Shown here: piece after piece, positions 37,999 through 46,694 of the stretch | Layout of the letters: every line of letters begins with the position of its first letter | Numbering within the stretch: position 1 is the first letter of the stretch | Assembly (NCBI GenBank): GCA_029237825.1 | Contig: JAQZBQ010000001.1 | Location: 124,001-188,000, forward strand | Direction: 5' to 3' | DNA: 64,000 bases | Origin: Bacteroidota bacterium | GTDB lineage: Bacteria > Bacteroidota > Bacteroidia > B-17B0 > Aurantibacillaceae | The notes under the pieces: model-generated | Seen by the model: the letters and a program-made list of their open reading frames with translations, nothing else | Databases searched by the model: none | What the model was told of the DNA's origin: nothing | Position numbers and translations under genes: made by a program

Positions 37999-38406
37999 AT
38001 GATTAAGAAAATTGAACATATTGGAATTGCTGTGAAAAGTTTAAACAGCTCAAACGATCTTTTTAAAAAACTGTTTGGAAAAGACCATTACAAGGTCGAA
38101 TCGGTTGAAAGCGAAGGCGTAAGCACCTCCTTTTTCCAACTGGGAGAAACCAAGATCGAACTTTTAGAAGCAACGAAGGAGGAAAGCGCGATTGCTAAAT
38201 TTATTGATAAAAAAGGTGAAGGAATTCACCATATTGCTTACGAAGTGGATGACATTTATCAGGAAATGGAGCGATTAAAATCCGAAGGATTTGAAGTATT
38301 GAACAAAGAACCGAAACAGGGTGCTGATAATAAACTTATTTTCTTTTTGCACCCGAAAAGCACCAATGGTGTTTTGGTGGAATTGTGCCAGGAAAAATCT
38401 GTTTAA
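37999..38406 (+). CDS. mce: Methylmalonyl-CoA epimerase
   Basis: This small (135 aa) vicinal-oxygen-chelate enzyme interconverts (R)- and (S)-methylmalonyl-CoA in propionate and branched-chain metabolism. Metal ligands are visible as His7 (IEHIGIAVK), a His in GIHHIAYEVDDI, and the Glu in VLVELCQE. The HIAYEV and LIFFLHPKSTNGVLVEL blocks are diagnostic against general glyoxalase-I proteins. It is monocistronic, divergent from tatA. The mutase genes are not in the window. Confidence 0.92.
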   Translation: MIKKIEHIGIAVKSLNSSNDLFKKLFGKDHYKVESVESEGVSTSFFQLGETKIELLEATKEESAIAKFIDKKGEGIHHIAYEVDDIYQEMERLKSEGFEVLNKEPKQGADNKLIFFLHPKSTNGVLVELCQEKSV

Positions 38407-38577
38407 ATCCCATTTGATTCCCTCGCAGGATTCATGACTGAAAAAGACTGAACAAGATGATATTCATTTTATTGAAACCGATATAGGATATCACCCATAA
38501 TACCTGTCGCCTTTATAAAAAAAATTCCCTTATTTATTGATGTTCCGGCACAACGAATTCATCACAATTTTAAATTT

Positions 38578-41547
38578 CTACAATTGTTTATGAGTGTGAA
38601 CTCCTACCCATTCTCTAATTGAATTATCGGGATTCAAAACAGGGATTGCCCTTATCGAAAACCATTCATAGTTTCCGTTCACTGTTTTCACACGATGTTC
38701 AAATTCAAATGGCTTTCTTTCAATTACAGCTTCATTCCACGCATCAACAGTGGCCTGCGCATCTTCCGGATGGACAGCTTTCGCCCATCCAAAGCCCTGA
38801 TACTCTTCCGGTTTCTGTCCGGTTAATTCTTCCCATCCTTTTTGTTCTCCCGTCATTTCACCATTAGGACTATTAGTCCATAATATACCCTGTATGGCTT
38901 TTACAGCCGCCTCAAAGCGCTGTTCGCTTTCCTCAATTCTGTTACGAGACATTACCTGTTCGGTAACATCAACACCAATACCTACAATTCCATGGGTTTC
39001 ATTGGCGCTATTTTTAAGCGGTTGATAGATGAAATTAATGTAAAGTGTTTCCTGCTTTCCATGCCTTAATAGAGTTACCGGCATTTCGTTGGCGATAAAA
39101 GGGTTTCCAGTTTGATATACATCATCCAGAATTTTTCCAAAGCCTTGTGAAACCAGCTCGGGAAAAGCATCCAATGCGGATCGATCAATCACTTCTTCAG
39201 ATTTCTTTCCCCATAATTCCAAGGCCATGACGTTTGCCAGTTTAATTACCTTATCTTTTCCCAAAAGCATTGTCATAGCCACAGGCGATTGATTGATTAC
39301 GCTTGTCAGGTTCTCATTAACTTTCTTTTTGGCTTTTACCATTCTGAGTTGAACAGCAATCCTCGCCAATAATTCTTTTGATGAAAAAGGTTTTATAAGA
39401 TAATCATCTGCTCCGGTATCATATCCTTCCAATTGTGCCTCTTCACCGGCCCTGGCAGACAAAAGCACAATTGGAATATGATTTATACGTTCATCATTCT
39501 TGATTTCTTTTACCAACTGATATCCGTCCATAATTGGCATCATTATATCACTGATCACGAGCGTAATGTTTCCGTCTTTTAATTTGTGTAATGCCTCCAT
39601 GCCATTTGCTGCGGTAACAACATTATATGTTGTTTCTAAAAGGCGTTTGATATGTTCGCGCATATCTGGATTATCATCCACCAGAAGAATTGCCTCTGTC
39701 ACTTCCTTTTCTTCTTTCACAGTTTCCGGATTATTTATAAATCCGGAAGCTTCCGCAATCAGAAGATTGTCTATTGGAAAATCAAAGTCAGCTTTCTTTT
39801 TTACTATTTGATCAAGTGGCAAATGATTCTTCCCAAAGGGAATTGAAACGGTGAAGCGACTACCCACACCTTGCTTACTGTCTACTGATATAGTACCACC
39901 ATGAATTTTTACAAGTTCTTTAACAAGGGATAGTCCAATACCAGTTCCTTCGTGAGTTCTTGCATCATTTCCTTGCACACGGTGAAACCGTTCAAACATA
40001 AGCGGGAGCTCCGACTGTGGGATTCCTACTCCTGTATCCTCAACAGTTAAAACCGCATTTTGGTGTTCCGAAAAAACATGAACTGTAATGGATCCACTCA
40101 GCGTGTATTTAAATGCGTTCGACAAAAGATTAAATACAATTTTCTCCCATATCCCTTTATCAATGTACACAGGCTGAACAAATTCTTCTGTTTTCACATT
40201 AAATTGGACTCCGGCTTTCTCAATCATTGAACGAAAATTACCGGCAAGATTTTTTGTATAGGCAGAAATATCTTCGAGGCTAAAATCTGCTGTTTGTCTT
40301 CCGGACTCAATCCTGCTAAAATCCAAAAGATTATTAACGAGCTTCAGCAGGCGCATCGCATTTCTATGCGTTGTATCGATATGCTGCTTTTGTAACTGTG
40401 TTAAGTTGCCCTCTGAGTTCCTCAATAATTCTTCAAGCGGACTTAATATCAACGTAAGGGGTGTTCTGAATTCGTGGCTTATGTTAGAGAAAAATATAGT
40501 TTTTGCTTTATCAATTTGTTCTAGCACCTCTCTTTTCGTTCTTTCTACCTCAATAGAGCGAATATTATTTATGGTAATACCAATAATATTTGCAGTCTCT
40601 TTAAGAAAAGAATAATAATCATTATCAAGCCGCTTTCGACTATTCAAACCGAAGACAACGTATGAACTAATCCTTCCATCAACTTCCCTGAGAAGAAATA
40701 TAATTGCCTCGGATGTCGGCTCTGACCATAAACTTACCGGTGTGTTTTTCAGATACTGATCAAGATTATAGAGGTGGAGACTGTTTTCACTTTCATCGAT
40801 TTCGTCAAATGGGAAAGGTTGAACAACTCCTAATTTGTCAAACTCTTCATCAGTCAAAGAATGTGTTTTTAATTCCCTGCCATTTACTTTATCAAGTGTA
40901 TATAAAAAACTGAAAGGGAGATCAATTAAATCCCTGCGAAAAAGTTCTTTCAGGTTATCATACACATCAGGTTCACTTTGGCAAGATGATAAATCCAAAG
41001 CAAGTGTGTTTATAAAAGAAGCTCTGCGATCTGAAATAACGCGGTAGGTGGTTTCAATTGCAGCATTAAAAATACCCGCTACAGCGCCCGATTCGTCATA
41101 TACCGGTGTAAACGTAAAATCAAAATAACATTCTTCAACTATCCCGTGCCGCTCCATCGGAAGCAAAGCATCTTTTGATCCGGTTGGCGTGCCGTTAGTC
41201 ATGGTTTCTTTGAATAATGGTTCAATATCATTCCAGATGTCGGGCCAAACCTCAATAGCAGGCCTCCCAAGTGCCCAGGGATGTTTATTTGCAAGTATTG
41301 GGCTCCAGGCATCATTATACAATAAAACCAAATCTTTACCCCAGTAAATCCCAATCGGGAAATTAGAACTCAGGCAAATGCTTAAAGTTGACCGAAGGTT
41401 TGATGGCCATTGAGAAATTGGCCCAATTTGCGTTGCTTCCCAATTGAAGTTACGAATTAAGTCGCCCATAGAACCTCCTCCGGAAAGGAAACGCAGAGAG
41501 GCATTCTGTGGATCCTTACCATTTTTAGTTTTCGTTTTAGTTTTCAT
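38578..41547 (-). CDS. Hybrid sensor histidine kinase / response regulator with PAS domains at both ends
   Basis: The domain order is PAS-like sensor (about 20-172), GAF-like region (about 175-335), HisKA with phospho-acceptor His358 in FSNISHEFRTP, HATPase_c (about 455-575; N box LLSNAFKY, EDTGVGIP, GTGIGLSLVKELV), a receiver domain (about 618-735; DD near 624, Asp667 in VISDIMMP, Lys719), then two more PAS domains (about 745-865 and 870-989). No membrane helix or DNA-binding output is visible, so it is cytosolic. The protein ends directly after the last PAS core (EWVGVHTHKQL), where homologous arrangements often continue into another kinase. The signal and partner are unknown. Confidence 0.88.
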   Translation of the reverse strand: MKTKTKTKNGKDPQNASLRFLSGGGSMGDLIRNFNWEATQIGPISQWPSNLRSTLSICLSSNFPIGIYWGKDLVLLYNDAWSPILANKHPWALGRPAIEVWPDIWNDIEPLFKETMTNGTPTGSKDALLPMERHGIVEECYFDFTFTPVYDESGAVAGIFNAAIETTYRVISDRRASFINTLALDLSSCQSEPDVYDNLKELFRRDLIDLPFSFLYTLDKVNGRELKTHSLTDEEFDKLGVVQPFPFDEIDESENSLHLYNLDQYLKNTPVSLWSEPTSEAIIFLLREVDGRISSYVVFGLNSRKRLDNDYYSFLKETANIIGITINNIRSIEVERTKREVLEQIDKAKTIFFSNISHEFRTPLTLILSPLEELLRNSEGNLTQLQKQHIDTTHRNAMRLLKLVNNLLDFSRIESGRQTADFSLEDISAYTKNLAGNFRSMIEKAGVQFNVKTEEFVQPVYIDKGIWEKIVFNLLSNAFKYTLSGSITVHVFSEHQNAVLTVEDTGVGIPQSELPLMFERFHRVQGNDARTHEGTGIGLSLVKELVKIHGGTISVDSKQGVGSRFTVSIPFGKNHLPLDQIVKKKADFDFPIDNLLIAEASGFINNPETVKEEKEVTEAILLVDDNPDMREHIKRLLETTYNVVTAANGMEALHKLKDGNITLVISDIMMPIMDGYQLVKEIKNDERINHIPIVLLSARAGEEAQLEGYDTGADDYLIKPFSSKELLARIAVQLRMVKAKKKVNENLTSVINQSPVAMTMLLGKDKVIKLANVMALELWGKKSEEVIDRSALDAFPELVSQGFGKILDDVYQTGNPFIANEMPVTLLRHGKQETLYINFIYQPLKNSANETHGIVGIGVDVTEQVMSRNRIEESEQRFEAAVKAIQGILWTNSPNGEMTGEQKGWEELTGQKPEEYQGFGWAKAVHPEDAQATVDAWNEAVIERKPFEFEHRVKTVNGNYEWFSIRAIPVLNPDNSIREWVGVHTHKQL

Positions 41548-41606
41548 GTAATCAGGGATAGTTAACGGATCGTACGAAAACCCTTTTTAAGTCAGCGGGA
41601 TCGATG

Positions 41607-41614
41607 CAAATATA
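41607..41614 (-). promoter_or_regulatory. Candidate -7 promoter element (TATATTTG) for the hybrid kinase
   Basis: A perfect TAnnTTTG on the minus strand ends 59 nt before the kinase ATG. No -33 box is seen at the usual spacing. Confidence 0.4.
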
Positions 41615-41714
41615 TAAAATTATGGGCAGAAGGATAAGAGGATAATTTTGCAACAACCCCACTTTTCAAAGAAAGAGGTGAAAAATGATCCGGGTAAATA
41701 AGATGTTTGATACA

Positions 41715-44123
41715 TTATAACCTTACCTGTAACGTCACATAAAAATTTCTGGGATCTGATGGCAAAATTCCTGGTCCCGGATACCCTTCCGCGCGGCGGG
41801 TAAAATACACTTCATCCATAAAATTGTTGATACCGGCCGAAAGGTTTAACATCTTCCATGTGTATTGTGCCGACCAGTCGCAAATGGTATAAGCGGGAAT
41901 AAGGCCTGTGATGGCGTTCGTACTGAATTTTGAATTACTCGCATCAGCATACTGCTCTGCTGTATAGGAACCTTGAACAGTTGTGCTAAAGTGTTTGTAT
42001 TTATAGGTTATTCCCGAACGTAAGATTGATTGAGGAACCAATTCAACAAATTTGTTATCAAACCCACTTTGCTGACTGCTGATGTAACGTGCATCCGTAT
42101 ATGAGGCGTTTACAAAGACACTTAATTTATGTTTGGCATCTTTCCTTATCAACCTGATTATGTCAAGTTCGGCGAAACATTCGGCGCCCATGTTTCGACT
42201 ATCAGAAATATTAGTCCGGTAGCGGTATAATACGAAAGTCGATTCATCCACTTTAATAACCGACCCAATTCGATTATTATAACGCAGGTAATACACGCTG
42301 AAATCCAGGTATAATAAATCCTTGAGACTGATACGTACGCCGCCATCTGTCGTGTATCCGGTTTCGTCTTTTAAATTCGGGTCTACCCGGGAATTAGGGT
42401 TCACAACCCGCATATCGTTGAAATTAATCGATCGGTAATTCTGACTGAAATTCACATATAATTCAATTTTATTGATGGGCTTATAAAGGAGGCCTACCCC
42501 ACCCAATACAAATGAACGCGCGCTGTTTCTTTCTTCTTGGTGCCTTAAATCAAGGATAACATTCCCAGCCAAATCACGGTTAGTTTCCCGGTAATAACCA
42601 TTGGCAGATGTATTTATGTACTCGAATCTCACCCCGGGTGTGATACTTAATTTAGGGCCCAACTGAAAAATATTTTCTGAAAAAACAGCGATATTCCTAC
42701 TTGGGAAAGTATAATCACTATGCTCCAGATTGTCTGGAAAATTAAAATTGAAATGAGCCTTTGACGTGGTATCACCCAAGCCTTGTTTACGCAAAGTATG
42801 GCCCTGGTAGTATCGCGTGCCAATCAAAAAAACTGATGTTTGCCTGAATAACTGATAACGTTGAAGCAACTTTAATTCTGAGCCAAAGTTTTTATAATGG
42901 TCATCCATAATATCGCGCTCATTTAATGGATCTGCCCGATTAATTTGCCCGAGATAACCTACAGTTGTCCTATCCGCTAATAAGCCAAAATTCATCCAAT
43001 TAATACGTGTTTGCGGTGTTAACTTCCAATCAAAAGCGATGGAAGCGAGGTTCCAGTTTACTTTAAACCAGTTACGCTTTCGTATACTTTGCGCGGGATC
43101 CCTTTCAAATTGTTTATCCGTTAAACCCCCAGGCTGTTGCGCCAGGTAAGTCATGTAGGTATACTCGGCAGTGATTTTAATTGCCGATGAAATCTGAAAA
43201 TTTAAAGATCCATGAGCAGTATGCATCTTAAACTGAGAGTTAGGACGCCAACTGTTACCCTTTTTATATTGGTAAAAAGTATAATAACTGAGCTTTTTTA
43301 CTGTACCACCCAAACTATTAAAACTGTTGAACAAACCAAATGACCCATAGGTTTGCCTTGAAGTAAGCTGTATTTTTTTTTCGCTGGGTGGTTTACGGAA
43401 CTTAAAATTTATGAAGCCGCCAAACTGGGTTCCATATTGTAAACTTGCTGCGCCGCGTATTACTTCAATCCTGTCCAATGCTTCTGTAGGAGGTGTATAA
43501 TAACTCTCCGGATAACCCAAAGCATCGGCACTGATATCATATCCGTTTTGGCGTGTGTTAAAATTGGAAACGCGGTTTGGATTTAAGCCTCTACCTCCAA
43601 TTCCTAATTGTATTCCAGCGCCATCGTTCTCGAAAATATTTATTCCTGCCACTTTTGCGAACACTTGCCTGGAATTATTGGTAGCGAGGTTGGCGTTAAT
43701 ATCGTTTAGCAAAACAACTTCACTTTTTTTTCCGGCATAGATAGATGTACCTTCCACATTCATTAATTTTCCAATACCAAATGAATTTTCCTTTTCGGCT
43801 TCAATTACAATTTCTGAAAGGTTTGTGCTTAACGAGTCAAGTGTAATCAACAAACTCGTATCGGAAACAAGTTTTATTTTATGAGAATAACTTTTATAGC
43901 CCTTTAAAAATATATGAAGTGTTACATCGCCCTCACGGAGACCTGTGAGTATAAAATATCCCGCTGCATTAGTCTCAGTTTTCTTGCCTTGTGCATCGAC
44001 ATCAGCCTGAGAGGCAACCATGCCATTAGCTGCAAAAACAGTACCGTGGACGGTATGCAAATTCTGCGAAACCGCCATGGAACCAGCAATCAACATGAAT
44101 ATAATCAGGAACCGCTTTTTCAC
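41715..44123 (-). CDS. TonB-dependent outer-membrane receptor (FecA-like) with carboxypeptidase-regulatory-like N-domain
   Basis: The order is a signal peptide (1-19), a carboxypeptidase-D-regulatory-like beta-sandwich (about 25-95; HTVHGTVFAANGMVASQADV), a plug domain (about 105-235; QVFAKVAGINIFENDGAGIQ, LDRIEVIRGAASLQYG) and a 22-strand-type barrel ending LQVRL. The plug sequence IQLGIGGRGLNPNR resembles ferric-citrate-type receptors, so iron-chelate uptake is likely but unproven. It begins with GTG exactly after the TAA of the HTTM gene. It is the last gene of the DUF4856/imelysin/HTTM block. Confidence 0.9.
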   Translation of the reverse strand: MKKRFLIIFMLIAGSMAVSQNLHTVHGTVFAANGMVASQADVDAQGKKTETNAAGYFILTGLREGDVTLHIFLKGYKSYSHKIKLVSDTSLLITLDSLSTNLSEIVIEAEKENSFGIGKLMNVEGTSIYAGKKSEVVLLNDINANLATNNSRQVFAKVAGINIFENDGAGIQLGIGGRGLNPNRVSNFNTRQNGYDISADALGYPESYYTPPTEALDRIEVIRGAASLQYGTQFGGFINFKFRKPPSEKKIQLTSRQTYGSFGLFNSFNSLGGTVKKLSYYTFYQYKKGNSWRPNSQFKMHTAHGSLNFQISSAIKITAEYTYMTYLAQQPGGLTDKQFERDPAQSIRKRNWFKVNWNLASIAFDWKLTPQTRINWMNFGLLADRTTVGYLGQINRADPLNERDIMDDHYKNFGSELKLLQRYQLFRQTSVFLIGTRYYQGHTLRKQGLGDTTSKAHFNFNFPDNLEHSDYTFPSRNIAVFSENIFQLGPKLSITPGVRFEYINTSANGYYRETNRDLAGNVILDLRHQEERNSARSFVLGGVGLLYKPINKIELYVNFSQNYRSINFNDMRVVNPNSRVDPNLKDETGYTTDGGVRISLKDLLYLDFSVYYLRYNNRIGSVIKVDESTFVLYRYRTNISDSRNMGAECFAELDIIRLIRKDAKHKLSVFVNASYTDARYISSQQSGFDNKFVELVPQSILRSGITYKYKHFSTTVQGSYTAEQYADASNSKFSTNAITGLIPAYTICDWSAQYTWKMLNLSAGINNFMDEVYFTRRAEGYPGPGILPSDPRNFYVTLQVRL

Positions 44124-45473
44124 TTAATTTGAATTGGGAAGAATCCATTTTTTTTCAGCAAAATCATCTTCCGCTAAGCTCAAATCTGTTGATTTATTTA
44201 CCATTAAGCGGCTGGCTTTACCATTCAATGTAACATAAGATTCCACGAGAATTTCGGGATCATTCATTCCCTGAGATTTAAACTCATTCTTTAAAAAATG
44301 AGCATAATTGATTAACATATCCGGTTGAGTTGCCATCATCTTTTCCTGCATGGGCGTAAGGTAATCGCAGTTAATAATTTCAGTTTCGCGTCCGGTACTT
44401 TTATCACGAACATAAAAAACCGCTGTTCCAGCTTTTTCCATGAGCATGACTCTCCAGGAAAAACGATATCCTTGCTCAGTCCAATATAAATTACCACCAT
44501 ACAATAAATAACGAAACGGCATCAACACTTGGATGGTAAAATGAATTACAAACAAACAGGTTAAGGGAGCTAACCGTAATTTTTCGGGAACATACAACAC
44601 TTTTATTTCCGATAGTTCCTTTTTACCGGTACGTAATCTCAACCATCCGATAATTTTTAAATGAAAGTTTTCTGTAAAAAAAATCGTGGTTAATGCGATC
44701 ATGATGTAAGGGAACATTCCAATATTAAAAAGAAGGGAAGTTGCCAAATGAAACACAATCACAAAAAAATAAGCGGGTTTAACAAAACGGGGAATAAATA
44801 ACAGAAATGGAATAGTAAGATCATAAATACATCCAAACCAGCTGAAAAAATAGGCAACCCATTCTTTCGTTAAAAACGAACCTATCAGCGGCATTTCACT
44901 ATGGGCAGGCAACCAGATTTTCAAAGGCTGTGCTTCCAAAAGCCAGTCGTTATTAATCTTTGCTAGTCCGGCGAAGAAATACACTACAAAAACCTGCAGT
45001 TTAATAGCGAGTATAAAATAATTTGGAACGTGCGATGCTTTTAATTTCTTGTTCCTCCACACATCCATCGAAAAATATCGGTGTGCCGGTAAAAAAATCA
45101 AAATAAAGGACGCAATGCTGATAAAATAATAGTGATTGAGGTAGTTGGTTTTGTCAATCAATTCAACGTAAGTGAATAAAACAAAAAAAAGCACTGCGGA
45201 TGCCCGATAGAAAAAACCCAATGCAATAAAAAGCGATGCAATTGCCAGAATAATAAAAACAAGGTACATTCCTATTGAATCCAGTGGCTTAATCCATTCA
45301 AAGCCATAATATGGAAAAAAAAGTTTAGGCTTTATGTACATGTCATATACCCAGCCTTTAGCAATAAATCTTAAAACTGAAGCGAGCATTAAAATGCCAA
45401 AGGCCATTCTGAAAACGGCCAATGGAGCAAGATGAACAGGTTTCGTAAAATATGAATAAAGTTTATTAATCAC
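44124..45473 (-). CDS. HTTM-domain membrane protein (vitamin-K-dependent carboxylase-like)
   Basis: This protein has about eight hydrophobic helices in the first 300 residues and a soluble tail. LAVFRMAFGILMLASVLRF, YWFP-like FFPYYGFEW, NHYYFISIASFILIFLPAHR and VYFFAGLAKINNDWL are the HTTM landmarks; the Lys in GLAKINNDW corresponds in my reading to the catalytic Lys of human gamma-carboxylase. I chose a GTG start that overlaps the imelysin stop as GTGATTAA; a TTG start 27 nt further upstream would also be in frame. Bacterial homologs are recurrent partners of imelysins, and their reaction is not known. Confidence 0.85.
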   Translation of the reverse strand: MINKLYSYFTKPVHLAPLAVFRMAFGILMLASVLRFIAKGWVYDMYIKPKLFFPYYGFEWIKPLDSIGMYLVFIILAIASLFIALGFFYRASAVLFFVLFTYVELIDKTNYLNHYYFISIASFILIFLPAHRYFSMDVWRNKKLKASHVPNYFILAIKLQVFVVYFFAGLAKINNDWLLEAQPLKIWLPAHSEMPLIGSFLTKEWVAYFFSWFGCIYDLTIPFLLFIPRFVKPAYFFVIVFHLATSLLFNIGMFPYIMIALTTIFFTENFHLKIIGWLRLRTGKKELSEIKVLYVPEKLRLAPLTCLFVIHFTIQVLMPFRYLLYGGNLYWTEQGYRFSWRVMLMEKAGTAVFYVRDKSTGRETEIINCDYLTPMQEKMMATQPDMLINYAHFLKNEFKSQGMNDPEILVESYVTLNGKASRLMVNKSTDLSLAEDDFAEKKWILPNSN

Positions 45474-46587
45474 CGTCGCCGTCCTGATAGGTAATAACAA
45501 TGCCCATTTGTGAAGGCATATCTGTTTTCAATAACACTAAAAGCTTTACCATTTCTATGTAAGCAGCATCCACAGTGGCATCATCATTGATTACTGCTAG
45601 TGATAAAGGCTCATTAATTAAATTTACTTTTGCACGGGTGATTGAAAATTGTGTTTTAATCGCATCATTAAGGGTTCCCGTATTATGCTGCGCTCCAAGT
45701 GCATCCAGGTAATCATCAAGACCTAATCCGTCAGAACCGTTCAATGACCGGCCTCTGTACACATTTTCAATATTATCAAGACAGGATTTTAATAAACTCA
45801 CTGAAATTGAGTTTGTGTAAATGGCTTCGCATTTTTCCGGCAACTTTTGTCCTAGTGATTTTTTTCCTAAAGGGATACCGACCTTAGCATTTTTCATCAA
45901 ATCGATCTGAAAATTCAGATTATTCACTAAAAGTCCCAGGGAACTGCCTATTTCAGATCCGGTTGAACTATTAAAAGTTGATTGGTAACCGCCTACCCAA
46001 CCACTTAGTATAATGGAGGCTTTTGACTGCATTTCATTCAAACAATCCGTCATATAGTTTTCACGGGCCGGTATGTTAACAAAAAGGTTCACAATATCTG
46101 CATCACTTAGGCCTGGACTGAATAATAAATAATCTAATGCTGGAAAACCTTTTGCATCCAGGTTACTAACGGCTGCGAGGTTATACCCGCCATTTGTTAT
46201 ATTCGATTGAATTTGATTGGTATCCGTAGGAAAAGTATTAAAGTTAGCATAAATAATCTCGTTTTCTCCCGGCCCAATTCCAAACAATTCCATCTTTTGG
46301 TAATCTGTATATGCCTGAATAAATTTTTGACGGACAACTAAAAGATTTGAAACCGTTTTATTTAATTTAAAATTATTAAAAGCGAGGGCAAAAGAATCGA
46401 GGGAGTTTTTAGCGAACTGTAAATTGGGAATCACCACATTGGACGAGTAATTACTAAGCATGCCTGGCTTATCAAAGGAAATTTCCTCTTCTTCAATTTC
46501 AGGATCTTTTTTCTTTTTGCATTGAACCACCGTTACTGCCATGATCAGCAGCAACATCCATGAGACTATATTCTTTAAGTTTACCAT
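45466..46587 (-). CDS. Imelysin-family lipoprotein (peptidase M75 fold)
   Basis: A lipobox (AVTVVQC, Cys23) follows the signal sequence, and the mature part starts with a Lys/Glu-rich linker. Residues about 40-360 match the imelysin helical fold: VVIPNLQFAKNSLDSF, LVVRQKFIQAYTDYQKMELFGIGPGENE, GFPALDYLLFSPGL, GLDDYLDALGA. The GxHxxE motif of classical EfeO/IrpA-type imelysins reads GFPALD here, so the metal-binding His is missing and the Glu is conservatively replaced. Imelysins are envelope iron-uptake proteins. It sits behind a DUF4856 lipoprotein and overlaps the HTTM gene, which supports a joint role in metal capture. Confidence 0.88.
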   Translation of the reverse strand: MVNLKNIVSWMLLLIMAVTVVQCKKKKDPEIEEEEISFDKPGMLSNYSSNVVIPNLQFAKNSLDSFALAFNNFKLNKTVSNLLVVRQKFIQAYTDYQKMELFGIGPGENEIIYANFNTFPTDTNQIQSNITNGGYNLAAVSNLDAKGFPALDYLLFSPGLSDADIVNLFVNIPARENYMTDCLNEMQSKASIILSGWVGGYQSTFNSSTGSEIGSSLGLLVNNLNFQIDLMKNAKVGIPLGKKSLGQKLPEKCEAIYTNSISVSLLKSCLDNIENVYRGRSLNGSDGLGLDDYLDALGAQHNTGTLNDAIKTQFSITRAKVNLINEPLSLAVINDDATVDAAYIEMVKLLVLLKTDMPSQMGIVITYQDGDGD

Positions 46588-46649
46588 AACTGTGCGATAC
46601 TCTGGCCGACGATTTAATCTTTAAAAAGGGATTGAGTATTTAAAATTAA

Positions 46650-46680
46650 AGAAAAGAACCCAAACACCAGGTTCTTTTCT
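46650..46680 (-). terminator. Intra-operon hairpin between DUF4856 and imelysin genes
   Basis: An 11-bp perfect stem (AGAAAAGAACC paired with GGTTCTTTTCT) with a 9-nt loop lies 15 nt past the DUF4856 stop. On the minus strand the sequence after it is T-rich but interrupted. It could be a leaky terminator or an mRNA-processing element that makes DUF4856 more abundant than the genes after it. Confidence 0.65.
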
Positions 46681-46694
46681 CTTGCAATAATTTT

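Noticed and set aside
41715-44123. SusC-type glycan receptor
   Set aside because: No SusD partner is adjacent and the plug resembles ferric-citrate-type receptors; the neighbours are imelysin and HTTM genes.
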